Assembly: GCA_019722365.1 (NCBI GenBank)
Contig: JADFUC010000733.1
Span: forward strand, 121,349 to 185,348
DNA length: 64,000 bases
Origin: Lithospermum erythrorhizon
Taxonomy: Eukaryota > Streptophyta > Magnoliopsida > Boraginales > Boraginaceae
Direction: 5' to 3'
Shown here: piece by piece, positions 51,660 to 62,735 of the stretch
How positions within the stretch are numbered: position 1 is the first letter of the stretch
How the letters are laid out: every line of letters begins with the position of its first letter
Notes under the pieces: generated by a model
What the model was told of the DNA's origin: nothing
Database searches by the model: none
The model's input: only the letters and a program-made list of their open reading frames with translations
Made by a program: the position numbers and the translations under genes

Positions 51660-53828
51660 ATTTGTTGAATATTCCGATAATTGAGTGGCCGTCTTTTGTG
51701 CTCCACATCTCCTTGAGCTTGGCTAGATAGGAACATACGAGATGGTGTCGAGAGATAACAATTATCGGTAGATGAAACTCCACACTTGCATGATGAGAAT
51801 CATTATTCTAGTTGCTTTCATGACTGCATGTATTTTGTAGAAGACAACGCCCGTACCGTTGTCACAAAGTTGACTAATGCTAATTAGATTCGCCGTGGAG
51901 ATCCTTCAACTAACAAAACCTCTTCGAGATTGGGCAATCCTTCAACATTTAATGCACCTTTGCCAATAATCTTTCCTTTTTCACCTCCACCAAAAGTCAC
52001 AAAGTCAGTTTGACCTCCTTAATACTGGTTAAGTTTGCTCTATTCCCTGTCATGTGTCTAGAGCAGCCACTATCAAAGTACCAGCCTGTCCACGCCGTGG
52101 CTTTAAGAGATGTAAAAACACATGGCTCACCACGGTTCCTTTCTTACCCATTGCATTTTTAAGTGGAAGTGGCATTCTGTCCCATAAATTTTTATAAAAA
52201 TAAGAGGCTATGTCACTTCTTTCGTAATGATGGAATCTCCGATGTCTCGCTTCTTCTTGAAATCTTGATTTGGTTGACTTCCAGCAGCAATAAATGTTCT
52301 TGCACCAGGGATGCTATATCTGATTTTGTTACCATTATTAAAACCAATCACGAATTATCCACCTTTTCCTTGCATCAAGAATTTAATCCAAAATCGAATC
52401 TTTGGGGTCGTCATGTTTATCCTACAACCATTATTTCAATTTATTTTTCAGGATGCGTATCTCAGTTTTGTTCCTCAACCACTTTCACCAATTCTTCATT
52501 CTTTTTTCTTGGCGGTTCTTTCGATTTCTCACGAGATGTAGACTTGATCGGTTTGGATAACTTGTCAAATAATAATTGATAGTTTGCCATTAACTTCTTC
52601 TTGATAAGTTCTCCTGCGTCACCGCTTTCCTTTTATCCGATAGCCGATTATTGACACTTGGATTGGCGATAGGTGCTTGAATATCATGGTAAATGCTACA
52701 AAGTTGCTAACTTCATTGTTAACTCACATCCTCTTCGTCGATGCAACTTCCATCCAGAGCGGGGTAGTGTAGTAACTCTTGAACCCGACAACTTTTACGC
52801 CAATAGGACACTCAACTTGGATGTGACCAAATCCTTGGCCTCACATTATATTCCTTTGGTAGTTAGTATTCGTTCCACTATTGCTGGATCCACCAAATTT
52901 CGAATTTTTCCATCCCCGGTCAATCCGTCGGTCAAACACTCCTGGTGTACCTCCTCCGAAATACAGTTTCTTGTTGAACCTTTTTAGGGTTTTATTGAAG
53001 TTCTTGGCCAACAAGTTCACTATCTCAGCCAGATTCTCCTCGCCATTTTCAGAGTTAGTAGTCTTTGAGCAACTCCATTTCCTGGTTAGTTCAATAACCC
53101 AAGTGTCATCTCGAGAAAGTCGTGAGGTTTGATATTCATCGAAGCCCATGTGGAGCTAGATGCAGGCTTCTTGATGGGCGTCACGCATGAGAAACATATC
53201 TCTAAGGGAGGGTTAAGTACTTTTCTAACTAGCTTCTCGGTGCTCATCTTTTCTCTAGGGGAAAAAGACTGTTTGTAAGATCTTTTTATCTTTGAGTTGT
53301 AGATAGTAATTGTTTCATCCTCTTTGCATCTTTAAATTCTCCCAGCTTTTGGTAGTAAAATTCTTGAAATACGCACATCCTTACTTTTTTAGGAAGTTCC
53401 TTCGTAGGCCGTGCGTAGATTTCCATTGTCTCCTTAGCAACCGTGTGAGCTAATAAAGTTTAAAAGACTTCGGACTAAGACTTCTGGTGACACAAAGATA
53501 GCATTGAGGCTTTGTTTCCCAAGGTTTCTCTGTACAAAGTTAGTCAATCTTGTTTTCTTTAATACCGAATTCCTTCCTCATTAACTTCTGTGGGCTCTGT
53601 CCATCCAGTGAGCACAACCTTCCATGTTCTTGTATCCACTGATCTAAAAAAGGCGGTCATTTTAGCTTTCCAATAGGGATAATTGGATCCATCAAGTCTG
53701 GGGGGACGAGTAATTGAGCTTCCTTCTGGTTGCCTTGAATTTAGTTCACACGGATCTGCTCTATATGTAGAGGTGCCGCTCGTGCAAATTGAAAAAAGTG
53801 AACTGCAAGACTTCGACCCGGTTGTCAA
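51660..53828 (-). pseudogene. Copia gag, zinc knuckle, protease and GAG-pre-integrase block (unit 1)
   Basis: On the minus strand, pieces in order are gag RPPRLDGSNYPYWKAKMTAF (about 53620-53700), a VVLTGWTEPTEV-like stretch, a degraded gag core, and a CHHCGKKGH-type zinc knuckle (degraded; about 52215-52250). Then come the aspartic protease site WYFDSGCSRHM (about 52050-52100), VTFGGGEKGKIIGKGALNVE and GLPNLEEVLLVE (about 51880-52010). Last is the GAG-pre-integrase DNCYLWTP / WHKKLGHTNYRNIQQLI zone (about 51665-51765, degraded). Motif style is that of SIRE/Maximus-type Copia elements. Integrase, RT and RNase H are absent; foreign DNA follows. Many frameshifts. Confidence 0.8.
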
Positions 53829-55140
53829 TCAACGATCAATACCCGATTAGAACAAAAAGGTAAAATCGCGCCAAAGTAAGAACACACAAAATGATAGCAG
53901 TTGGTATAACTGCGTGCAGGGGGCGAGCAATGAGAACTTTCCCTTTATAAACACGAAGTAATTACAAGTAGGGACTTACGAAGGTTCACATTTAAATGGC
54001 CTGCTTAACGTGATATAGTTTTGTAAAATCTAGGATCACTTCAGCTTCTTTTTCCTCGCTTGAGTAAATAGCTGGCGCTGAGAGTGTTAGGCTTATACAA
54101 AATCAATGATGACTCTCGAGGATTGTCACAACAAAAGAGTTATATGATCGTACATTGATTTAGAATACTAGAAATTCTTCTAAACACAAAACACGACCTA
54201 CACTAAAACACAAACAGCTTGTTATCTTCAATTTGCAACAATGCTTTGTAATAAAGTATCTTCAGTGGTTAACTTCTTTAGAAATTAGCTTTCTGATATA
54301 TCGTGTAGGTCTTACAGGGTTTTGGAATGCCGACATAAGAAGGTATTTTGATAAAGATCGCCCTTCCGCCAAATGCTTGAGTCCTACCAAACTCCAACAC
54401 TTTCTTTTCTGACTACTTGAATACCAAGCAATATCTTTTTCAAGATCTTTGATGAATACAAATCTTACACATGGAATCGTGTTGAGTCCGTTACTTGAAG
54501 TGACACATCCGAGACTACATAGTTTAACGCACTTTCGATCAGTACAATCCTTACTGGCAGAGTGTCCATCCATGATCAAAACTAGTCATGAAAAACTTCA
54601 TCAATAAATGCTTGTTAACGTATATATTATTCTAATTAATTATTTAGACACGTATATAAAATTTGAGATCGATTTATAATAAGAACTTGGTTTCTATGTT
54701 AAAATTATTGTAATCTTAATTGACATGTTTGGTAAGTCGATTCGGTTGGTAGGAGTCCTTCGCATTTATAAAATTTGAGATCGATTTATAATAAGAACTC
54801 GTTGGACAAGGTCAACTCAAGTTGACCATTGACTTCAGTGGCGTCGCGGTGACACGATTCGATTGCATAATCGATGGATTTTACTCGTTTCAATTAATAA
54901 ACTAGCATAAAAATTAATTCGTAAAATTGTGAAAAAATTCTCAAAAATACGAAATATTATTTGAAAATTTTTCCCATTGATAAATTTTGAAAATAATTAA
55001 CGATTAATCAAAATTATTTTATTACCATAGTTCATCAAATAGAATTAAAAAACATAGAGTAAATATAAATTAAACATAATTGACTAAGCAGATTTTTACA
55101 AATTGTTTACATAGTGAAATCATGTAACCTACGATGCCTT

Positions 55141-55948
55141 TGTTGGGTTTTCTAACATCTGAAATCGGTTCTAAACTTATCGGATAATCCGGGATGCTCA
55201 CAGTTGTACAAAACAATAAACTTATGAACTTCTGAGAGTGTACCTTTCTTCTTGAAAATATGGTGGCGAGGAAACCATTTGCTTTCTGATACTCGGCGTA
55301 AGTATCTCCCGAAGATAGTCACGCTGGTAAATTGTCCGAACTTCTTTAAATCGTTATCTTAGAAGCGATTAAAAGCGAAGCCAGGTATAAAATATGGAAG
55401 AGAAGCGGTTCTCTTCAAGAGGAGGTTAAATTTGAATTGGAGATCGTGGAGAAGGGAGAATTACTTTTTAAGCAAAATCGCAGGCATTGAATTATGAGGT
55501 GAGAGCACTATTTATAGGCCAACACTTTTAGAATTCCAGGAGCAAAAACTCCCTCAATCCATATCCTCTCCCCGCCCCAACCGACTAAAGCAAGTCACCG
55601 GAAATCGATTTTTCGCCGAATATTTCTTTCATGTTTCACTTTAGACTCGGGAAGTTTATAATACATTAAATTACGTAGTTCGGCTTACTGTTTGTGTGTG
55701 ACCTCTTGCGACAGTTTAGCTGATAATAATATATTAAATAATATTAACCGACTATTGCTTTAATATATGAATTCTGACGGATACTAGTAAGTCATCGTAA
55801 CTCCTAATGTCACTTCATTGAAATCTAATACCTAATTGTCTAGCAATTAATATATATTGAACTTATATACATTTGAATGATTGATGATTTATGCAATCAA
55901 TTGTTCAAGCTGACATTTTATGAGATCGAATATGTCATAGTTCCAACA
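55141..55948 (-). mobile_element. Copia 5' LTR of array unit 2
   Basis: 808 bp. The plus-strand edges are TGTTGGGTTTTCTAAC and CATAGTTCCAACA, giving a minus-strand start TGTTGGAACTATGACATA. It is collinear with 46767-47566. The right flank AACTAGAACCCATATT is not a polypurine tract. Confidence 0.78.
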
Positions 55949-56252
55949 ACTAGAACCCATATTAAGAAGTAAATTTGATTATAATATATAATACTCTAAA
56001 ACATATATATAGGAATATATTTATTACACCTTTTCATATGAAATGTCAAAGGAAAATAATCTGTCAAAATAATTTTCTTTATTAATATTAAAACAAATAT
56101 AGGAATATATTTATTACACCTTTCCATATGAAATGTCAAAGGAAAATAATCTGTCATAATAATTTTCTTTATTAATATTTAATATAATACATTTTAAACC
56201 GCCTTAATCGAAAATATACTGACCAACTAATATCCTATTATTCTTTGTCACA

Positions 56253-56313
56253 TATAAGTCTATCAAACAAAATGAAACGCACTAAATATACTATACCTTT
56301 ATCGTATCTTTGA
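56253..56313 (+). promoter_or_regulatory. TATA-like element and 13-codon uORF of the peptide gene (unit 2)
   Basis: TATAAG at 56253 lies about 60 bases before the start codon. The uORF (ATG 56272, TGA 56311-56313) encodes MKRTKYTIPLSYL and ends one base before the main ATG at 56315. It is identical to unit 1. The arrangement suggests termination-reinitiation control, by inference. Confidence 0.5.
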
Positions 56314-56314
56314 A

Positions 56315-57158
56315 ATGGCCAAGTCAACATTCTTGATCGTGATTTTTTTAGTCGTCGTCATATCATCATGTAATTTATTTCCGCTATTTCTTATATGTTA
56401 GATTTATATTAATGAAAAAATCATGCAATTTCTTGTACTCCGTAATATAGTTAGTATCCCATTGTGATTCTTTTTTAGAGTTTGGTTATATACATGTAGA
56501 TAGAAATCATATTTGTCTTGCTTAAGACTAATAATCTTGCGTAGTTATATTTGATTTTTTGGTCAAATTTAATAGAGATTTGATTAATTAATTAGAAAAT
56601 TGATTTAGTAAAAATTGTCATGATATTCATAAAATCAATTAACAATTACTACATACATTGATAAATTTGAGCTAATTATTATATAATTAAAAGAAATATT
56701 TGAAGTTTGATATTGAAAAAAATAAATTGTGAATAAGTTTTTTAGGTTTATTATTACCCAACATCTCACTGCTACTAATTAGGATTTGAACTTTAGAGCT
56801 ATCAAATAGAATTACATCAATACTATCATAAGACAAAATTAAACTACCAATTGAAATTTGAATATTGTTTTCGTTATATGAGTGTGTTTTGAAAGTATAA
56901 TCTATCAACTAAATTCAATTTGTTTTCTTTTGTTGTGCAGACAAGGCAAAACACGTTGGAGGGGTTAAACATTGTGAGCTCTACATTGGTGAAAATAAAT
57001 GTAACCCCCTTGGTAACGTAGACTCAATCACATGCCTACATATGTGTGCCGACCAATCCGATTACAATATTGACGATGCTAAATGCGTGGTTAGGGGACG
57101 TCGTCCATATTGTCCAATATATACCAATGTTAAAGAAAGAGATTCCTCTCATGAATAA
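56315..57158 (+). CDS. Small secreted cysteine-rich (defensin-like) peptide, two exons
   Basis: Exon 1 (56315-56369) encodes a hydrophobic signal peptide, MAKSTFLIVIFLVVVISS. The phase-1 intron 56370-56940 is GT-AG (571 bp, acceptor TTGTTGTGCAG). Exon 2 (56941-57158) encodes the mature peptide and ends TAA. The precursor is 90 residues with six cysteines after the signal, at 30, 39, 50, 54, 67 and 76 (C-X8-C-X10-C-X3-C-X12-C-X8-C), including CLHMC and RRPYCP. A signal exon separated by a phase-1 intron from a Cys-rich exon is the usual design of plant defensin-like and related secreted peptides. The spacing lacks the C-X-C pair typical of canonical defensins, so the family is uncertain. I do not assign an activity. 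It lies antisense to the neighbouring Copia sequences and is repeated, broken, at 47951. Confidence 0.72.
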
Positions 57159-57189
57159 TAAGACCCCTGAAGAGTATCATAATCTTTAC

Positions 57190-59460
57190 ATACATGGAAA
57201 ATGATTGCATTTTTAATTATTATTTGAACAATTTAATGGGTTAATGGTTTTGATATCACTCATATTTTAAAAAACCCACCTAGATCATTATGTTTAAGAC
57301 TTAGAGTAAATATTTTAATCGCTTTGTTTAAAAAACATGATTACATCAAATCCGATAATATAAATGAGTTTATGTCTTTATGAGATCTATTATTTTTTAC
57401 TCAACAATGAAGGTAACCGTCCACACATTCATCTTTACCCATAATTAAATTGTAAGGACAATTTTAAAATATAAAGTAATAGTATGTTTTATATAAATAA
57501 AAATGTCACAATTTTCAGCTCAATGACCCAGCCGCCCCGCCAACCCAGCTAAGCGGATCGAACCGAATTCGGGTATGCTGCTATTGAGTTGACTCGTGAT
57601 GCATCGAACCTATAGTTCGCTAGATCTAATTTTTGCAACATTAAATTTCTAAGTTGGAGTTCACGTGCTTTTCTAAGCGTTATTATTAGATTAGATTACA
57701 TGATTTCACAAAATGGTTTGCAAATAGTTCGATTAAATGCTTTTTTAAGAATAAATGAAATTTGGGTAAATGAATTGAGGGAAATAAATGGGCCGAAGGC
57801 CACCATTATCTGGCCTTGTCATTATTCGCGGTTCGGTATGGTCAAAGTCGAGCGTTGGATATAAGGTTGATTTCGTATTTGCAGTATCGAATCGAGCCAA
57901 TAGCGAACTATTCAGTAAAATAATCTTAGTCAAATCGAACTTCGACTTCACTCACATTTGACTGTTCTGAGTCACCGTTTCTTCTCGCGTCCTTTACGAC
58001 TCGCACTTTCTCTCGCTCGACTCGACTCGTAACCAAACAATCTCATCATGAAATCCAACCAAAATGAATCCACCCTCTTTTGTTTTCATGATAATCAAAT
58101 TCAACCAAAGGTAAGGTGACTTTGAAAATTCAGTAGGCAGCATCTGATTAAAATAGTATTACTTTAACTTTATGATTAGCGATATTTTTTATAGTTTTAG
58201 GATAATTTTGGGTGCTTTATTACTCATAATTTAGTTGTTTTAGTTGTTTAATTAACTTGAATATTATATATTAGCCATGATGCGTGTTTTATTATTATTT
58301 GGGTAAGATATGCTGTGATTTAGATGGGAAAAGAAATTTAAAAAGAATTTATTAAGGTAAGTGTGTAATTTCAGGAAGAGTTGACAAAAGTCGTCGAGAA
58401 TCGAAGAAAAGAAAGAGACGATTTATCTGGCGCAGCCGAGAGAATAAAATATAAAGTTAACCTAGGTATTATATAAATCTCGCAGCAGAGCAACTCGGCA
58501 GCAGTATTATTTTCGCGCGAGCAGGAGTAATCGTTATTTTGTTTCATACAGCAAAGAAAGTCAGCGGCAGATTTTACTCTTGTTTTTTGGTTCGATTCGA
58601 CAAAACCGATTGATAATATTATTAAGTACTCTAGTTAATTTATACTTTCAATAGTATTATTTATGAATTATTTGTTATGAGTAGTATTAGCTAAATTTAT
58701 TATTCTTGTGAACTTTGATGTAGCCTTGGCAGTTGTAATTTTTCTATCAGTTTTGAAGTTATTATTATAAATGCACTAGTATTATCATTGAACTTAATTT
58801 GATTTGATTGTTTAGAATAAAATTAGTCTTTTAAATGAGAATCACAGCAGGTGATATGTAGCCTTAGGTCAGAAAGGAAGGCGTCATGGAATTCTTGATT
58901 AGTTAATGGTGGGTTGTTATACGGAAATTAATGCGACACATGAATTAGTTCTAATAGATTTCATGGCAGCCGGGGTTTTAGCTAATTAATTTCGCTTAGT
59001 GACATAGATTAATTAAAATTAGGAACACTCGTTGAACCAGCGAACCGAACTGTTATATCGAACTAGCGAGAAGTGGACCTAGTGTTGATAAAATCTGCTA
59101 TTTGGGTAGAATACTTGATGAGTGAAGTTGATCTGGGTAATCATTTTATTCATAAGTTTCTCCGTTTTAATTGCCTTTGGTAGTTTAAGTTTAACTAGTT
59201 TAGTATGATCAATTCTAATGCTTAGTTTCATCTACAATTACAAAGTAATTTAAATAAACAAGTTCCTCGATGGTCGACCCTTACTTGAGCCTTTGTACTG
59301 CACTACCCACGACTCATTGCTCTTTACTTGAAGATATAATTTGTTCCATCAGCTTTACAATTAAGTTTCATTTGTTATTGTGTTGAATGAATTAGAACAA
59401 ATTGAAAAGTTGAAGGGGGTTCAAGGGACACATTGAAATCCACTTCTTTGGAAAGTGCGC
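57190..59460. other. Unassigned DNA in array unit 2
   Basis: Collinear with 48840-51090. It has the same promoter-like block (58380-58500, GTCGTCGAGAATCGA, TATATAAATCTCGCAGCA) and AT-rich intron-like stretch. No frame is shared by both copies. Confidence 0.3.
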
Positions 59461-59464
59461 TACC

Positions 59465-59715
59465 CAGTCGGGGTAAATTCCGGCTAACCCGGTAGGATGG
59501 CGTCGGGTTAGAATCGGGCGACAATCGAGCCGAAGTATGAGAGACCATAAACTGTGTCGGGAATGGCATCAATTAATAATTGGTACAAATTAAACTTTTA
59601 GATTTGAAAATAATTATAAAATAAAAATACTAAGCGTCGGGTTAGAGTGAGGGGTATTTATGTGGTAAAGAAATAATAAAATAATTTTAAAATATAATAG
59701 TTAGCGTCGGAGTCT
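59465..59715. repeat. GCGTCGG-motif cluster (unit 2)
   Basis: GGATGGCGTCGGGTTAG, GTGTCGGGAATGGC, TAAGCGTCGGGTTAG and TTAGCGTCGGAG recur, collinear with 51095-51360. See that entry for the CACTA interpretation. Confidence 0.45.
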
Positions 59716-59784
59716 TGGCGGCAGACATTTAAATTATTTAGTTTTAAATAAATATAATATTTATCTTTCCCGGCCTTAGAAGCC

Positions 59785-59957
59785 TTGACCAGCCTTGACC
59801 CAGCGCCATCTATCGATTATATAATCGAAGTACCCAGCCGGGCAAACGATTTCGTCGCAAACTCCCAATCCTCTTCGCCGCCCTCCTCCACTTCTCCGCC
59901 GCCGTTACAAACTCCCCCCCGCCGCCGCCCTCTTCCAGTTCTCTCATTTCCATTAAA
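59785..59957 (+). other. Possible host-gene first exon fragment (Ser/Pro-rich)
   Basis: The plus-strand frame from ATG 59785 reads TSLDPAPSIDYIIEVPSRAN and continues into a Ser/Pro-rich tract and PPRRRPLPVLSFPLK. It ends at AAAG|GTTAGT, a plausible splice donor (about 59957-59960), followed by a T-rich, intron-like run. GC content and codon-like bias differ from the surroundings. The unit 1 counterpart (51390-51595) is frame-broken. The family is not recognised. Confidence 0.3.
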
Positions 59958-60049
59958 GGTTAGTTTTTTTTGCTTTTTTTGTTTTTTTGTTTTTCGAATT
60001 ATTGTTAGCTTTTTTGTTTTGAATGTATTGTTTGCATTTCGAGATTAAC

Positions 60050-62095
60050 TGTTGAATATTCCGATAATTGGTGTGTCCAAGTTTTTTGTGCCATAGCTCC
60101 ACATCTCCTTGAGCTTGGCTAGATAAAGCCATTCGAGATGGTGTCCAGAGATAACAATTATCGGTAGATAAACTCACTGCGTGATGAGATCATTGACAGT
60201 TGCTTTCCTTGTTTGCATGTATTTTTGTAGGACACAACGCTTGTACATTTGTCCGCAAAGTTGACTAATACAGTGGGTCGCCATTGAGTCATGATTAACA
60301 AAACCTCTTCGGGTGGGCAATCCTTGACATTTTAGCAGCACTGCGATAATCTTTTTTCTTTTCACCTACATAAAGTCACAAAGTGGTTTGACCTCCTTAA
60401 TACGGGTTAAGTTTTAACACATTCACTGTAAATGATGTCTGGCCACTATCAAAGTACGATCTGTCACGCCGTAACTTGCGAAACGTCAAAACTACATCAT
60501 TGTAGCGGTTTCCTTAAGCACCCGTTGCATTTTAAGTGGAGATACTTGTTCACCGCCATTCCCATTAATTTTTATAAAATAAGGAGCTATGTGTCCCTTC
60601 TTTCCGCAATGATGGCATCTCCAGTAATACTTCTTCTTGAAATCTTGATTTGATTGACTTCAGCTGACAATAAATGTTCTGCGCCAGGATGCTATGTCGA
60701 TTTTGTTCCCATTATTCAAACTTCGATCACACAGTTATCGCGCCTTTTCATTGCTGTCGAAATTTAATCCAAAATCGGAATGCTTTGGAAATTCGTAATG
60801 TTTATCCCTCACAACCATTAACCAATTTATTTTCAAGGGATGCGTATCTCCAATTTTTGTTCCTCAACCACTTTCATCAATTCTTTATTCTTTTAATTTG
60901 AGCGGTTCTTCGATTTCTCTGAGATGCGACACAGATCGGTTTGGACCACTTGTCAAAGAGTAATTGATAGTTGCCATTATCTTCTTGTTAAGTTCTCCTC
61001 GTCCTCACTCACACTATCACGATAGCGATTATTGACACTTAGTTGTGGTAATTCTTGAATACTCCTTGAGCTGTAAACGCTACAAAGTTGCTAACTTCAT
61101 TGTTGCTCTCCCTCCTCTTCGTCGGTCTCTTCATCCGACGAGGTAATTGTAGTAACTCTTGGGCCGCTTCTTTGCATAATAGGGACACTCAGCGGATGTG
61201 ACAAATCCTTAGCGCTCACCATTATATTCACTTTTTTGGTGATTAGTAGTTCATTAATCTTGAATCCACCAAATTTAAATTTTTCCATCGATCCCGATCG
61301 TCGGTCAAACACTCTGAGCCCGCACTCCTCCGAATACGGTTTCTTGTTAGAACCTTTTTCGGGTTTATTAAGTTCTTGGCGACAAGTTCCTTGTCTGACA
61401 AGATTCTCTACGCCATTTTTTTGAGTTAGTAGCCTTTGAGCAACTCCATTTCACTTAGTTGGTTCAATAACACCAGTGTCATCTCGAGAAAGTCGTGAGG
61501 TTCCCAAACTCATCAAAACCCCGTAATAGATAGATCTGAGAGCTTATTGATAAAATTGTCGCTTGTGAGCATATCTCTGAGGGAGGTTCTCGGTACTTTT
61601 TCTAAAGCTGACTTCTCGGTGTCATCTTTTCTCCTAGGAAAAAAGACTGCGTTTGCTTAGATCTTTATCTTGGAGTTGAATAGTAATTGTTTCATCCTCT
61701 TGCATCTTTAAATTCTCTGACAGTGATGAAATTCTTGAGAAATCCTCGCATCCTCACTTTTAGAGTTCCTTCGTAGGCAGTCTGTAAGATTTCCCATGCC
61801 TCCTTAGCAACCGTACAAGAGCTAATAAGTTTAAAGACTTCTGGACTGACAACACAAAAGATAGCATTCAAGGCTTTACTGTTTCCCAAGGACACCTCAC
61901 CGCCTACGTTAGTCAGTCTTGTTTTCTTCTTTTAACCTTTGAGAATTCCTTTTCATTAATACATTGGGTTCAATCCGTCCGGTGAGCCTGACGCTTCCAT
62001 GTTCTTGTAATCGCGATCTCAAAAGCGGTCATTTTGAAAGCTTTCGATAAGGGATAGTGGATCCGTCGACTGCGGGGGGCGGGTAATTGAGCTCG
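60050..62095 (-). pseudogene. Copia gag, zinc knuckle, protease and GAG-pre-integrase block (unit 2)
   Basis: Collinear with 51660-53828. The best pieces are the gag NSKALNAIFCVVSPEVFKLI and SSCTVAKEAWEILQTAYEG stretch (61692-61895), the zinc knuckle WRCHHCGKKGHIAPYF (60580-60627), and the pre-integrase DNCYLWTPSRMALSS and ELWHKKLGHTNYRNIQQLIS run (59953-60177). The gag N-terminus near 62000-62090 and the protease near 60434-60465 are damaged. There is no integrase or RT. At about 60050 pre-integrase meets unrelated T-rich DNA. Confidence 0.82.
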
Positions 62096-62735
62096 CTTCA
62101 CAGTTTCCCGTTGGTCTGCGGATACCTACATATGTCAGTGCGCATTTCACGATCACCCGATTGAAAAAGTGAACTACCGAAACCCAGTCGGCCAGGTTGT
62201 GTCCAATGATCCCGTCTTAGATTAGAACGAAAAAAGGTAAAATCGCAAAGTAAAGAACACACAAAATGATAGCACGGAGTTCGGTACTTAACTGCGATAC
62301 GGGGACAATTTCTACGATAGAACTTTCCTTTATCCAACACGAAGTAATTCTGATAGGGACTTGCGAAGGTTTCATTTAAATGGCCTGTAACCTTGATATA
62401 GTTTGTAAGTCTAGGATCACAACTTCTTTTCTCATGATCGGCAATGCGCCCAGTGTTAAATGTATACAAATCAATGAAAGCGCTCTCGAGGATTGTCACA
62501 ACAAAGTTATAACAATCGTACATTGATTTAGAATACTAGAGAATTCTTCTAAACATAAAACACGACCTGTAAAGCACAAACAACTTGTTATCTTCAATTT
62601 TAATGATGGCTTTTGTAATAAAGTATCTTCGATTGGTTGCTTCTTAGAATTAACGCAATATACGGTGTAGGTCTTCACAGGGTTTAGGTCTCAACTTTAT
62701 GGAAGGTATTTGATAAAGATCCATGCCTTCCATAA

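Larger units (their letters stand above)
45950..54365 (+). repeat. Tandem array unit 1 (~8.4 kb)
   Basis: This is the first full copy of a head-to-tail repeat. Anchors recur at a constant offset. GAGTCCTACCAAACTCCAAC is at 45957, 54370 and 62741. The LTR left ends are at 46767, 55141 and 63524. The peptide-gene ATG is at 47951 and 56315. GTTGACAAAAGTCGTCGAGA is at 50011 and 58380. The GAG-pre-integrase block is near 51700 and 60080. Offsets stay at 8364-8413 bp. The unit holds, left to right, Copia leader, Copia LTR, the peptide gene, unassigned DNA, GCGTCGG repeats and a Copia gag-protease block. Confidence 0.92.
54366..62735 (+). repeat. Tandem array unit 2 (~8.37 kb)
   Basis: The second full copy, collinear with unit 1 from end to end. 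It differs by many short indels and substitutions that are scattered unevenly. The peptide-gene exons and their leader are the best preserved part. Confidence 0.92.

Noticed and set aside
52163..53132. Several plus-strand frames of 76-138 codons
   Set aside because: They are antisense shadows of the Copia gag-protease block.
46767..55948. A simple complete LTR element bounded by the unit 1 and unit 2 LTRs
   Set aside because: The LTR right flanks carry no polypurine tract, integrase and RT are absent, and the LTR and gag look like different lineages.
56315..57158. Calling the peptide a canonical plant defensin
   Set aside because: The six-cysteine spacing lacks the C-X-C pair and the usual eight-cysteine defensin pattern, so only a general defensin-like label is supported.
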